Positions 10,885 to 19,723 are shown, counted from the stretch's first letter. The stretch is DNA of 64,000 bases from an uncultured Thalassotalea sp. (GCA_947492575.1 CANLNK010000004.1:297194-361193); one strand, 5' to 3'. Numbers and translations are program-made. The notes: generated from the sequence alone by a model not told the origin.

Positions 10885-11847
10885 TTAAGGCGCTGTAGAT
10901 GCCTTTATTTGTATTGAATCTGCGATTGCTTTAGCCGTGTTCGACGGTATTTTACCGACAACACTTACTTCCACATTATTTACGACTTGGTTTAACACCA
11001 CGGTAGCGCCGTTCATCACATATTCTACAGGTCGTTGACTTTGTTGGCTAGGATTCACGTAGACCGAAACTTCTACAAGGCCATCACTAAATAACATGAA
11101 CTCGACAGGCTGTTTAGTGTGAGCGATATGATGTCTGCTGCTATTCACCTTCTTGAAACCAGGCGGCAACCAGTCAATTTGCCAATTAAAATTATTCATC
11201 GCTGCTTGCGGCAAAGCGAGAATTGGTGGAAGGTCTGCTTGTTTCAATTGCTGTAAACTCTCAGCAGGCTGTTCGGAAATAACAAGGTGAGTAAATTGAA
11301 CTTGCTCCAACAACTGCCCTTTACGCGTTAACAACGCAATCTTTAGTGGCAAGCCAGTTTCCATATCTAACCACAACCAATGGCCAAACCTATGTTCGTC
11401 GCGTGACTCGATACGGATTAATTGAGCAGGTTTACCCAGTACTCGACTACGACCAACTGCGTTGAATTCGTAATTATCAACCAAGGTAGTCATATCTTGA
11501 CTAAAAATCGCAGGAATTGGCCCCGAGATGCGCGGAGAGTTAACAGAGTATGGTTGTAACTCAGGTTCAATATAACTAACTACGTCACCTCGACGTAAAA
11601 TATCTCGGCGCGGACCATTTAGTAGCGAAAGAATTTCAAGTTCAGCACCAGTCTCGCCATCAACGCCATGAAACCAGTGGTAAGGCTCAGCTTGATTGTT
11701 TTTAACAACGACGAACGATGTGTTGAAGTTTAATTGATTTAAAGACTCTGAAAGGCGAACAAGCCAAGATTCGGCTTCTTCGTTGTCCATTGCCATTGTT
11801 GGTAAGCTGACACTCACCAACAATAACAAACTACTGATTAATTTCAT
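10885..11847 (-). CDS. rseB: Sigma-E factor regulatory protein RseB (MucB)
   Basis: Periplasmic protein that binds the RseA periplasmic domain and shields it from DegS; in relatives it senses lipoprotein/LPS signals. 320 residues with a cleavable signal peptide (MKLISSLLLLVSVSLPTMA) followed by the MucB/RseB N-terminal lipoprotein-like fold (HWLWLDMETGLPLKIALL) and the smaller C-terminal domain (INWQIDWLPPGFK-like segment, here NFNWQIDWLPPGFKKVNSS). The start overlaps the rseA stop by 4 bases. Confidence 0.95.
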   Translation of the reverse strand: MKLISSLLLLVSVSLPTMAMDNEEAESWLVRLSESLNQLNFNTSFVVVKNNQAEPYHWFHGVDGETGAELEILSLLNGPRRDILRRGDVVSYIEPELQPYSVNSPRISGPIPAIFSQDMTTLVDNYEFNAVGRSRVLGKPAQLIRIESRDEHRFGHWLWLDMETGLPLKIALLTRKGQLLEQVQFTHLVISEQPAESLQQLKQADLPPILALPQAAMNNFNWQIDWLPPGFKKVNSSRHHIAHTKQPVEFMLFSDGLVEVSVYVNPSQQSQRPVEYVMNGATVVLNQVVNNVEVSVVGKIPSNTAKAIADSIQIKASTAP

Positions 11848-12446
11848 TTAGCGGTTTCTTCTACCTTTTGCTCTTCTTTTGCAGCATCTTTGTTTACAGC
11901 ACTTAATTTAATTTGCTGGTTATGGTCAGCAAGTAAAGCTTGGAAGCGTCTTTGTTGCTGAATGTATGCTTGCTTTTGTGCTTCGCGATCTGGAGTTTGG
12001 TAATTCAAACTTACCGGGTCTGCAACACCACCGAATGGCATCGTTTTAATCACCTGTGGAATAGGTGCTACGGTGTCGTTTTCAGCAACATTTGTTTGCT
12101 GTACACCAAAAATCATTAGACCCGCTGCTGATGCAGCAATTGCCACTTGGCCAAACGGTTTGCCTAACTGAACAACCTTTGCCTTTGCAGCGGTAAACAG
12201 CTCACGACTTTTCGACTTTTTAGGTGCTAAAACGGTTGGCTCTTCAGCAATCGCTTGAGCAATTTGTGCCGATAAATCAGGAACGATAGTATCAGGTACA
12301 TCGTCTCTTAAAATATCGCCAATTAGATGATAATTCTCCCAGCGCTGAGCGAGTTGCTCATCTTCACTTACGCGGTCAAGTTCTTCAATGTTCTGCTGGT
12401 CGTTATCCATTAATGCAGATACAGTTTCAAACTTACTTTCACTCAT
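11844..12446 (-). CDS. rseA: Anti-sigma-E factor RseA
   Basis: Membrane-spanning anti-sigma factor that holds sigma-E at the membrane until it is degraded by DegS/RseP. 200 residues: cytoplasmic N-terminal sigma-binding domain (ETVSALMDNDQ, RWENYHLIGDILRDD), one TM near residues 103-119 (QVAIAASAAGLMIFGVQ) and a periplasmic C-terminal half rich in Gln. Located 16 bases after rpoE and overlapping rseB. Confidence 0.95.
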   Translation of the reverse strand: MSESKFETVSALMDNDQQNIEELDRVSEDEQLAQRWENYHLIGDILRDDVPDTIVPDLSAQIAQAIAEEPTVLAPKKSKSRELFTAAKAKVVQLGKPFGQVAIAASAAGLMIFGVQQTNVAENDTVAPIPQVIKTMPFGGVADPVSLNYQTPDREAQKQAYIQQQRRFQALLADHNQQIKLSAVNKDAAKEEQKVEETAK

Positions 12447-12462
12447 AAAAAATACCTTAAAA

Positions 12463-13041
12463 TTAGCGCTGAAGTAGCGGGCCTATTTTTTTATCGATTG
12501 CTTCGCGGGCTCTAAAAATACGAGACCTAACCGTCCCAACGGGACACTCCATAATGGTGGCAATCTCTTCGTAACTTAACCCTTCAATTTCCCTAAAGTT
12601 AATTGCTAAACGCAAATCTTCAGGTAATTGCTCCATCGTTTCGAAAACGACTCTTTTTATTTCGTCTGTCAACAACATGCGTTCAGGAGAAGCATTTTCT
12701 CTTAATGCACTACCACCTTCATAAAATTCTGCGTCCTCAACCTCTACATCACTACTAGGAGGCTTACGGCTACCAGCAACCATATGATTCTTGGCACAGT
12801 TAACAGCTATTCGATACAACCATGTGTAAAACGCACTTTCACCTCTAAAGTTTGGTAAAGCACGGTAAGCTTTAATAAAAGCTTCTTGTACAATATCAGG
12901 AACATCTGCTTGGTTTTTTACATAACGGCCAACCAAGCTGGAAACTTTAATTTGGTACTTTTTTACAAGTAAATTAAAAGCACCTTTGTCTCCACGTTGT
13001 ACACGCTCGACCAGTTCCTGATCGACTCTTTGTTCGCTCAT
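12463..13041 (-). CDS. rpoE: RNA polymerase sigma factor RpoE
   Basis: Extracytoplasmic-function sigma factor for envelope stress. Start ATG 13041 (MSEQRVDQELVERV) matches E. coli MSEQLTDQVLVERV; an in-frame TTG three codons earlier is not needed. 192 residues. Region 2 contains DVPDIVQEAFIKAYRALPNF and FYTWLYRIAVN, region 4 EGLSYEEIATIMECPVGTVR. AGGAG lies 11 bases upstream. A sigma-E type promoter sits about 60 bases ahead of the start, so the operon rpoE-rseA-rseB-rseC is probably autoregulated. Confidence 0.97.
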   Translation of the reverse strand: MSEQRVDQELVERVQRGDKGAFNLLVKKYQIKVSSLVGRYVKNQADVPDIVQEAFIKAYRALPNFRGESAFYTWLYRIAVNCAKNHMVAGSRKPPSSDVEVEDAEFYEGGSALRENASPERMLLTDEIKRVVFETMEQLPEDLRLAINFREIEGLSYEEIATIMECPVGTVRSRIFRAREAIDKKIGPLLQR

Positions 13042-13101
13042 GTGAGCCAATTCTCCTAAAAAACTACTTTTCTTACATCTGGCTCAAGACAAACGCACCT
13101 G

Positions 13102-13129
13102 TTATGACTATGCATATTTCAGAAAGTTC
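13102..13129 (-). promoter_or_regulatory. Sigma-E type promoter upstream of rpoE
   Basis: On the minus strand, GAACTT (13129-13124) and TCATAA (13107-13102) are 16 bp apart. This fits the sigma-E consensus (GAACTT, 16-17 bp, TCNRA-like). Transcription would start near 13096, leaving a leader of about 55 nt before the rpoE ATG. Found by eye, not mapped. Confidence 0.7.
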
Positions 13130-13237
13130 TATGAAATTTAGAAAAAATTCAATTTTCCTAAAATATGCGCAGGTAATGACTATTCCCTATACCAATTACA
13201 CGTTAGAATCCGCTTCTAATTAGAGTAACCGAAAAAG

Positions 13238-13271
13238 CGCTAATAGACATCTTTTTTAACGTCTTTTAGCG
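13238..13271 (+). other. Hairpin in the nadB leader
   Basis: CGCTAATAGAC (13238-13248) pairs with GTCTTTTAGCG (13261-13271): 10 of 11 positions pair around a 12-nt loop. It ends 21 bases before the nadB ATG. There is no strong Shine-Dalgarno between hairpin and start, so it may affect initiation. No known NAD-related riboswitch was recognised. Confidence 0.45.
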
Positions 13272-13292
13272 ACAATAGATACTGGCAAATCA

Positions 13293-14882
13293 ATGAGTAA
13301 ACAGCATAATTGTGACGTTTTAATTATCGGTAGTGGCGCGGCAGGATTAACCCTTGCTCTGCATTTAGCTAAAACTGCTGATGTCATCGTACTGAGTAAA
13401 GGGCCTATCAACGAAGGCTCTACATTTTATGCCCAAGGCGGTATTGCCGCTGTATTTGATGAAAACGACAGTATCGACTCCCATGTAGATGACACGTTAA
13501 TTGCTGGTGCCGGCATTTGTGATGAAGATGTCGTCCGCTTTACCGCCGAAAACGCCAAAGGATGCTTAGAGTGGCTCATCGAACAAGGAGTCGCGTTTGA
13601 CCAAGAAGATTCTGAAGATGGTGATACTAAATATCACCTAACAAGAGAAGGTGGACATAGTCACCGTCGTATATTGCACTCTGCTGATGCTACTGGACAA
13701 GCGGTTCAGGAGACGTTAGTCACCCGCATAAAACAACACAATCGTATTCGTGTATTCGAGCGATACAATGCTATCGATCTTATCAATAAACCATCTGATA
13801 GCAGCAAAAAAACCTGTATCGGCGCCTATATCTGGAACCGCAATAGCGAAAAGGTCGAGAGTATTCATGCCCGCAAGACTATCTTAGCGACGGGTGGAGC
13901 AAGTAAAGTTTATCAGTATACTTCAAATCCAGACGTTGCCAGTGGTGACGGCATTGCTATGGCCTGGCGTGCCGGGTGTCGTGTCGCCAATATGGAATTT
14001 AACCAATTTCACCCGACATGTTTATTCCACCCAGAAGCAGGCACTTTCTTACTGACAGAAGCATTACGTGGAGAAGGGGCTATTTTAAGACGACCGAATG
14101 GTAGTCGTTTTATGCCGGAGTTTGATGAGCGCGCAGAACTTGCTCCTCGCGATATTGTCGCTCGAGCTATCGACTACGAAATGAAACGTTTGGGTGCTGA
14201 TTGCATGTACCTAGATATTAGTCATAAATCGCCAGACTTTATCAAACAGCACTTTCCCACGATTTACCAAAAGACTTTGTCACTTGGTATTGATATGACG
14301 TCTCAGCCAATTCCAATTGTACCGGCTGCACACTACACCTGTGGCGGTGTCATGGTGGATAAGCAAGGCCAAACAGATGTTAACAATCTCTATGCAATCG
14401 GTGAAGTTGCCTACACAGGGCTACATGGTGCAAACCGTATGGCAAGCAATTCATTGTTAGAGTGTTTGGTGTTTGCTCGTTCAGCGGCCGTTGATATTGA
14501 GACCTCTCTCAAAACCAATGAAAAATACCTCAAACTTCCCGCATGGGATGAAAGCCGCGTTACTGACTCTGATGAAGAAGTCGTGATTCAACATAACTGG
14601 CATGAGCTCCGTTTATTTATGTGGGACTATGTTGGAATTGTTCGCACGACTAAACGACTGGAGAGAGCATTACACAGAGTCGAATTATTGCAGCGAGAGA
14701 TTCAAGAGTATTACCAGCACTTTAAGGTAAGCAATAACTTGCTGGAACTGCGTAACTTGGTACAGGTCGCCGAGTTAATAATAAGAAGCGCGATGCAACG
14801 TAAAGAAAGCCGCGGGCTGCACTATACGTTAGACTACCCAGACGTTGCCGAACAATCTGGCCCTACGATTGTTGAACCCTAG
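13293..14882 (+). CDS. nadB: L-aspartate oxidase
   Basis: FAD enzyme oxidising L-aspartate to iminoaspartate, first step of de novo NAD synthesis (with NadA, not in this window). 529 residues (E. coli 540). FAD-binding GSGAAG at 13-18, substrate loop [16 protein letters not shown], active-site region NPTCLFHP-like ([15 protein letters not shown]), [13 protein letters not shown], and [15 protein letters not shown] with [13 protein letters not shown]. It is divergent from rpoE, as in E. coli. The stop is followed by three further in-frame copies of a 15-bp unit, each with its own stop. Confidence 0.97.
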   Translation: MSKQHNCDVLIIGSGAAGLTLALHLAKTADVIVLSKGPINEGSTFYAQGGIAAVFDENDSIDSHVDDTLIAGAGICDEDVVRFTAENAKGCLEWLIEQGVAFDQEDSEDGDTKYHLTREGGHSHRRILHSADATGQAVQETLVTRIKQHNRIRVFERYNAIDLINKPSDSSKKTCIGAYIWNRNSEKVESIHARKTILATGGASKVYQYTSNPDVASGDGIAMAWRAGCRVANMEFNQFHPTCLFHPEAGTFLLTEALRGEGAILRRPNGSRFMPEFDERAELAPRDIVARAIDYEMKRLGADCMYLDISHKSPDFIKQHFPTIYQKTLSLGIDMTSQPIPIVPAAHYTCGGVMVDKQGQTDVNNLYAIGEVAYTGLHGANRMASNSLLECLVFARSAAVDIETSLKTNEKYLKLPAWDESRVTDSDEEVVIQHNWHELRLFMWDYVGIVRTTKRLERALHRVELLQREIQEYYQHFKVSNNLLELRNLVQVAELIIRSAMQRKESRGLHYTLDYPDVAEQSGPTIVEP

Positions 14883-14927
14883 GTTATAGAGCCTTAGTTG
14901 ACTGAGCCTTAGTTGATTGAACCTTAG
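14868..14927 (+). repeat. Four in-frame 15-bp repeats, each ending in TAG
   Basis: The last five codons of nadB (attgttgaaccctag) are followed by gttatagagccttag, ttgactgagccttag and ttgattgaaccttag. In the nadB frame these read IVEP*, VIEP*, LTEP*, LIEP*. The repeat apparently grew by duplication of the 3' end of the gene, giving four consecutive stop codons. Confidence 0.85.
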
Positions 14928-14971
14928 CCCATTAAGCCAGATAGCTAACTCGTAAGCATAAGCAGAGTCGC

Positions 14972-15517
14972 TCAATGTTGAGCGGCACTGGTTAGAAACG
15001 TTAAATATGCAACGGCTTGGCGAGAAAGCTGATAGCGAGGCAAAAACAAGCGGGCCTGTTCATTGGTAGAGCTGACAACATTGGTAGAGCTCACAGCATT
15101 GTTAGGATCGGCAGAATTCAAATTTACGCTTTCATTTGGTGCCACTTGGTGTTCGTGAACGGGATCTAGTATTAACCAAAATCCGAAAAAACTATATCGA
15201 CTGCTCGCCGCTAATTGATAATACCTACCTTTAACAAACACCTGATTTGCCGGTAAATAACAAGTTATCGTAATTTCTTGGCCTGAGCCATTTATCAATA
15301 CCACCCGTACGAGCACAGCCCCGACAATAAGTAGAATAGCGACCAACTGCCAGAAGACTATTGCGATGTCAGTGGATAAGTATACTGCAGAAAAGATAAG
15401 GAACGTCGACAGCAGAATTGCTGCCAACCATCCATAAGCAAGGGGGTTAAACGATATACTACACTTTGATTCGGTTAAGAATGATTTGAACGATTTCGTT
15501 AAGTGCTTGGTCTTCAC
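14972..15517 (-). CDS. ygfX: YgfX family inner-membrane protein (CptA-like)
   Basis: Partner gene of sdhE; in E. coli the pair was described as a toxin-antitoxin-like system (CptA/CptB), and YgfX as a cytoskeleton-interfering membrane protein. Two hydrophobic helices (AYGWLAAILLSTFLIFSAVYL; FWQLVAILLIVGAVLVRVV) precede a soluble C-terminal domain ending in a Ser/Asn-rich stretch with a repeated SSTN motif and LFLPRYQLSRQAVAYL. The start is uncertain: GTG 15517 with GGGG about 10 bases upstream is my choice, overlapping sdhE by 59 bases; TTG 15544 is an alternative. Assignment rests on position and topology more than on motifs. Confidence 0.7.
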   Translation of the reverse strand: MKTKHLTKSFKSFLTESKCSISFNPLAYGWLAAILLSTFLIFSAVYLSTDIAIVFWQLVAILLIVGAVLVRVVLINGSGQEITITCYLPANQVFVKGRYYQLAASSRYSFFGFWLILDPVHEHQVAPNESVNLNSADPNNAVSSTNVVSSTNEQARLFLPRYQLSRQAVAYLTFLTSAAQH

Positions 15518-15710
15518 AGGTTTCGTGCCCCATAAACCAGGCAAAAAGTTCAGGATCGTCGCATTCTAACAACCGCTCAAACTCCTTTTTTTGCTGGTCA
15601 GTTAAGTCATCATAAGCTTCGTCAACAAATGGCATAAACAGCACATCGAGTTCTAACATTCCGCGACGACATGCCCATTTTAGTCGCGCTTTATTTTTCG
15701 CTAATGACAT
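15459..15710 (-). CDS. sdhE: FAD assembly factor SdhE (YgfY/CptB)
   Basis: Helps covalent attachment of FAD to succinate dehydrogenase SdhA and fumarate reductase. 83 residues (E. coli 88). The family signature is clear: RLKWACRRGMLELDVLF with RGM-E, and DPELFAWFMGHETC near the end. AGGA lies 7 bases before the ATG at 15710. Followed by the overlapping ygfX and divergent from ygfZ, the usual sdhE-ygfX/ygfZ neighbourhood. Confidence 0.95.
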   Translation of the reverse strand: MSLAKNKARLKWACRRGMLELDVLFMPFVDEAYDDLTDQQKKEFERLLECDDPELFAWFMGHETCEDQALNEIVQIILNRIKV

Positions 15711-15835
15711 AGTTTTTCCTATCTTTAAAATCTAGAAACATTCTATCAATTTCTCAAACAAAATCGCACTGTTAGCTTGTTTTTTTTCAATCTGCCTATA
15801 CTTGTATGGTATCTAGAGCCCAATAGACCAAGTAA

Positions 15836-16795
15836 ATGACTGTCAAAAAACCTAATTTAGCAAACCTTCCAGCTGACTTTGTCATCAGACTACCCCAAGT
15901 ATCAGCGATAAGACTTCATGGCGAGGAACAATCAAGTTATCTGCAAGGCCAAGTTACGTGCGACGTTAAGCAACACAGTGAAGAATCGCTAACGATCGGA
16001 GCACACTGTGATGCAAAAGGGAAAGTATTATCGGTCTTCAGATTATTTAGCCATCAAGGTGCATTTTTATTAGCCCAAGTAAAAAGTAGCATTGATAGAT
16101 CGTTGGCAGAATTAAGTAAGTTTGGTGTATTTGCTAAAGTAGATATTGAACAAGCTTCGGATGTTCATTTCGCTTGTTTACAGGGCGAGAATAGCTCGAC
16201 GATTCTAACGAGCAAAGGGATTAAATTGCCAACTGAGACTAACAAAGTGACAGCTAATGACGAACTAACGATTGTTTGCTTAGATGCTAATCAAAACCGT
16301 TTCCTGTTGGCTGGAACAGAATCCGTCATTAATGACCTGGTATCATCAATTGACGTGCCAGAGCTCTCGGAATCAGTTTGGAGCCTATTGGAACTATCTA
16401 CGGGTGCCCCGCTACTTAGCGAAAGTACAGTGGCTCAGTATGTGCCACAAATGATAAACATCGATAAACTAGATGGCATCAGCTTCACTAAAGGTTGCTA
16501 CATCGGGCAAGAAACCGTTGCTCGAATGCAGTATTTGGGCAAAAACAAGAAAATGATGGCGCTATTTACAGGCAATGTTGAACATTTACCAGAATCGGTT
16601 TCTCACTTGGAAAAGCAACTAGGTGAAAACTGGCGTAGCGCAGGCGAAATATTACATTACTATCATGCAGATGATGGTACAATTTATCTTCAAGCAGTTG
16701 TTGCAAATGACCTAACAACTGACAATAAAGTAAGGCTAAAAGGGAGTGAGCTCGCAGCCCTGTCTTTAACTCCTGTTACTTATCCATCTGCTTAA
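15836..16795 (+). CDS. ygfZ: tRNA-modifying / Fe-S cluster repair protein YgfZ
   Basis: Folate-dependent protein of the GcvT-like fold needed for maintenance of some Fe-S enzymes such as MiaB. 319 residues (E. coli 326). Diagnostic motif KGCYIGQETVARM at about residue 219 carries the conserved Cys. Other features: LQGQVTCDV and HCDAKGKVLSVFRL near the N terminus. Divergent from sdhE-ygfX; the SlyD-like gene follows 13 bases downstream and is probably co-transcribed. Confidence 0.95.
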   Translation: MTVKKPNLANLPADFVIRLPQVSAIRLHGEEQSSYLQGQVTCDVKQHSEESLTIGAHCDAKGKVLSVFRLFSHQGAFLLAQVKSSIDRSLAELSKFGVFAKVDIEQASDVHFACLQGENSSTILTSKGIKLPTETNKVTANDELTIVCLDANQNRFLLAGTESVINDLVSSIDVPELSESVWSLLELSTGAPLLSESTVAQYVPQMINIDKLDGISFTKGCYIGQETVARMQYLGKNKKMMALFTGNVEHLPESVSHLEKQLGENWRSAGEILHYYHADDGTIYLQAVVANDLTTDNKVRLKGSELAALSLTPVTYPSA

Positions 16796-16808
16796 CATTG
16801 GAAAATTT

Positions 16809-17294
16809 ATGAAAATTACAAACAATGCAGTCGTTAAACTTCACTATGCCGTATCTGACAGTGAAGGCACGCTAATTGACAGCTCATACGATCACAAACC
16901 ACTGGAAGTCATCCAAGGTACGGGCTATCTCATTCCGGGGTTAGAAGATGCAATTGACGGCAAACAAGCAGGCGACACATTCGAAGTAGCTGTAGAGGCA
17001 AAAGATGCATATGGTGAGCGCTTTGATGAGTTAGTTCAAACGGTTCCAAAAGAACTAATGCAAGGGGTTGAAGACTTACAAGTTGGCACACAACTTCGAG
17101 CAACTACTGACGAAGGCGAGCAAACTGTTATTGTTGTTGATGTAACAGACGACGAAATCACCGTAGACGGCAATCACCCACTTGCTGGTATCGACCTTAA
17201 CTTTGATGTTGAAATTCTAAACGTTCGACAGGCGACTGCTGAGGAAATTGAACACGGTCATGTTCACAGTGAAGAAGGCTGTAACGGACACTAA
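16809..17294 (+). CDS. slyD: FKBP-type peptidyl-prolyl isomerase, SlyD-like
   Basis: Cytoplasmic prolyl isomerase and chaperone with an inserted flap (IF) domain. 161 residues: FKBP half-fold (YDHKPLEVIQGTGYLIPGLEDAI), insert domain (ERFDELVQTVPKELM), return to the FKBP fold (NHPLAGIDLNFDVEI). The short C terminus GHVHSEEGCNGH has three His and one Cys, a reduced version of the metal-binding tail of E. coli SlyD. The longer insert separates it from FkpB. A terminator follows 9 bases after the stop. Confidence 0.9.
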   Translation: MKITNNAVVKLHYAVSDSEGTLIDSSYDHKPLEVIQGTGYLIPGLEDAIDGKQAGDTFEVAVEAKDAYGERFDELVQTVPKELMQGVEDLQVGTQLRATTDEGEQTVIVVDVTDDEITVDGNHPLAGIDLNFDVEILNVRQATAEEIEHGHVHSEEGCNGH

Positions 17295-17302
17295 ATGAGA
17301 TA

Positions 17303-17333
17303 AAAAAGCCTAACGTAAATAGTTAGGCTTTTT
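17303..17333. terminator. Bidirectional rho-independent terminator
   Basis: AAAAAGCCTAAC and GTTAGGCTTTTT form a 12-bp stem around a 7-nt loop, with A-run and T-run flanks. It separates the convergent slyD-like and YkvA-type genes and should work for both. Confidence 0.9.
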
Positions 17334-17352
17334 ATTAGAAATAATGAGACTA

Positions 17353-17904
17353 TTATCTAAAAATAGAGCGGAAACCTGAGCCACCACCGCGACGTGCTGA
17401 ACGACGATTACGCATACGGCTGTGTAACTCTCTGCGCTTAGCATCTAGCCAGTCATCCGTCGTGATTTCTTTATCACCTGAACGAGCTTGCTCACGCTCT
17501 CGGTAAGCGCAGAACTCTTCAAACGCTTCAACATCATCTTGTAAGTCTTCAACCACTAATTCAATCATAATGGCATCATCTAAGAAGCCTAATGCTGGGA
17601 TGTGATCAGGTACTAAATCTTCTGGGTCGCTGAAATAAGCTAGCGCATTTAGTACATTGCTTCGCTCGTCACCTTCTAATTGCCATTGAGAATCTTCAAC
17701 CATAGCAACCAGTACTTCAAGTTTGCGCAAACGCTCTACTACAAACTCTGGAACATCGTTTTGTAGATTTGCACTCAGCTCTTTTGCTTTAGTTAGAATT
17801 TCAGACTCTGATAACCCTGAAGCACCTGCAGCAGCCTTTTCCATCACTGCTCTAAAATGATCAAGATCAGAATCTTTTAATTCAAACTTAACTTCAAACG
17901 CCAT
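17353..17904 (-). CDS. YkvA (DUF1232) family protein
   Basis: 183 residues. The DUF1232 core is at about 80-118: NALAYFSDPEDLVPDHIPALGFLDDA, with the typical PD.IP.LGFLDD pattern. An N-terminal helical region and a very basic C terminus (RRELHSRMRNRRSARRGGG) flank it; the latter could bind nucleic acid or membrane lipids. The core function of the family is not established. A good ribosome site (AGGGAG) precedes the ATG. Single-gene unit, convergent with the slyD-like gene. Confidence 0.85.
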   Translation of the reverse strand: MAFEVKFELKDSDLDHFRAVMEKAAAGASGLSESEILTKAKELSANLQNDVPEFVVERLRKLEVLVAMVEDSQWQLEGDERSNVLNALAYFSDPEDLVPDHIPALGFLDDAIMIELVVEDLQDDVEAFEEFCAYREREQARSGDKEITTDDWLDAKRRELHSRMRNRRSARRGGGSGFRSIFR

Positions 17905-18101
17905 TGTTTTCTCCCTATAACCTTATTCTTATCGCGTTAAAAATGTAATACATGCTAAACACTAGCGCGAAATCTCGCCCATGGCGAGTGCTTTTACAAC
18001 TTATTTTTGTCAAGTGTCACTGGATATTCTGTTGATATTACCTAAATGCAATTTGCGCTTAATACCTTGTTGCTCAAAACCACAAACAAGAGACGCTATG
18101 A

Positions 18102-18434
18102 TTAAAGTCCATCGATTTCGCGCTTTAGCTGTTCTGCTGGATCTGTCACTATCTTTTCCAAAGTCGCTACCCGCTCTTTAAGCGACGCTATTTCGGCATC
18201 TTTTTCGGAAAGCTTCTCCATAAAAGCATGTTCTTTGGTGTTCCTATTACTGCACCAACTGAAACCATCACCTGTAGCGTTGGCTGAACCTGAGTCGACA
18301 AAACTACTATTAAGCCCCTTGCTTAGCCCCAATTGATACTTTTTGTCTACATATGCCAATGCTGCAACAGCACCAACCACCAGAATAACTAAATATGTCT
18401 TCTCGACGAGTTCAAATAATTGATAAATTTCCAT
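18102..18434 (-). CDS. Small membrane protein with PspB-like C-terminal coiled coil
   Basis: 110 residues: short N terminus, one TM at about 13-30 (KTYLVILVVGAVAALAYV), a Gly/Ser-rich linker, then a charged coiled coil (MEKLSEKDAEIASLKERV ... ATLEKIVTDPAEQLKREIDGL). The LKERVATLEKIVTDP ending resembles the C terminus of phage-shock protein PspB, but the linker makes it longer and no pspA/pspC is nearby. Not confidently assigned. It lies between the YkvA gene and the TonB-C gene, all on the minus strand. Confidence 0.65.
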   Translation of the reverse strand: MEIYQLFELVEKTYLVILVVGAVAALAYVDKKYQLGLSKGLNSSFVDSGSANATGDGFSWCSNRNTKEHAFMEKLSEKDAEIASLKERVATLEKIVTDPAEQLKREIDGL

Positions 18435-18523
18435 GTTAAGACCCTTATTCTCTACTAACTAACCTTACTAGTCAGATGAACAAGGGATTTATTACAAATA
18501 CCACAGAAGAATTTTACTAAATG

Positions 18524-19723
18524 CTATTCACTAGCGGCTTGGCTGTCTACTGCGTCTTGATTAGCTAGCATTGATGGCAACTCGATTAATTTAAACTGGG
18601 TATTATCTTCACCATAGATATAAACGCCGCAGCCCTGCCATGTTTCCGGCAATTGCCAAACACTACGATCATCAACGGTATAAACATGACGCTTGTTGCG
18701 ACAGCGAACATCCAGTTTAGTGAGACGACCATTTATATCGGTTAGCTGAAATGTATTTCTCAAAAGTCGATAGTGCCAGAACTGATTCTCTTCAATATTA
18801 GCAGACGTTACGATTGGTCTATCGCCATCAATGATTTCTTTCAAGAATGCCTTCTGTTTTCGATAAGCAGCCTGATTGTTGCTAGCAGAGTCCAGTAGAA
18901 GCAAACCGTTAACGGTTCTTAGTGCTTCTGATACTTGGCCGAACTCGAGCTCAATCAGCAGTTTTGTATGGAGAATTGGAAAGAGGACTTTGTCAATGTG
19001 CGCATATTTTCGCTTCTTAACCGCGCTTAATTGCTCTTCTCTAGAGCTTTTTGAGTCTACCTCTAGACCAACAGAGGCAACACTTTCCAGTCCGCGCTTG
19101 TATTTAAAGTAATCAGAGGCGCCAGAGAAACTTGCCGCCGCATCTAAGTAGCTAAGTTGCAGTTCTTTATCACCAACATACTCGGCGTAGTCGGCCAGAA
19201 TAGTATATTTGTACTGGCTTTCTTCGAGTGTTTTTATTTTGTATTTAGCAACTCTTTCAGCATAGTTCTCAATATCTTTAGCTTCTTTGGCGTCAAGTGC
19301 ATTAGCAAGTTTGTCGTAAAGTCTGTAAAACTTTTTTGAAACCGTTGGCTTGTTTCTTCCCATGGAGAACTCCATGCGAACACTGTTGTAACACTGTTGA
19401 ATTGCTTTACCATCTTCCATAGCAGGGTCGTACTGCCATTTCTGAACAGCTTTTAATGCTTCACGCTCAAACGCGCTAACACCGGACGAGCTCTCAACTA
19501 TTGCATTACTCGTTTTTCCATCCGGCTCAACGATAAAACTTAATTTCACCCAACCATCTACGCCGTTTCTAGCCTGATCTATTGGATACTTAGGTGATAC
19601 TCGCTTAATCGGCTTTGCGTCTTGAATAACAGCTAGTTCTTGCGAAAGTTCAATGGATTCGTTTGCAGCACTCATAAAAGATAAACCGCCGCAAATTAGC
19701 GAAAAAAGAATGGAGTATTTCAT
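18524..19723 (-). CDS. Secreted protein with a TonB C-terminal-type domain near its N terminus
   Basis: 399 residues. Signal peptide at 1-19 (MKYSILFSLICGGLSFMSA), then a TonB_C fold at about 38-118: SPKYPIDQARNGVDGWVKLS and FEREALKAVQKWQYDPAM. The remaining 280 residues are mostly helical, with TPR-like spacing, and a C-terminal segment with Cys pair (DVRCRNKRHV, WQGCGVYIYG). Unlike TonB itself there is no proline-rich spanner and the domain comes first, so this is not a canonical energy transducer. Probably periplasmic; substrate unknown. Confidence 0.8.
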   Translation of the reverse strand: MKYSILFSLICGGLSFMSAANESIELSQELAVIQDAKPIKRVSPKYPIDQARNGVDGWVKLSFIVEPDGKTSNAIVESSSGVSAFEREALKAVQKWQYDPAMEDGKAIQQCYNSVRMEFSMGRNKPTVSKKFYRLYDKLANALDAKEAKDIENYAERVAKYKIKTLEESQYKYTILADYAEYVGDKELQLSYLDAAASFSGASDYFKYKRGLESVASVGLEVDSKSSREEQLSAVKKRKYAHIDKVLFPILHTKLLIELEFGQVSEALRTVNGLLLLDSASNNQAAYRKQKAFLKEIIDGDRPIVTSANIEENQFWHYRLLRNTFQLTDINGRLTKLDVRCRNKRHVYTVDDRSVWQLPETWQGCGVYIYGEDNTQFKLIELPSMLANQDAVDSQAASE

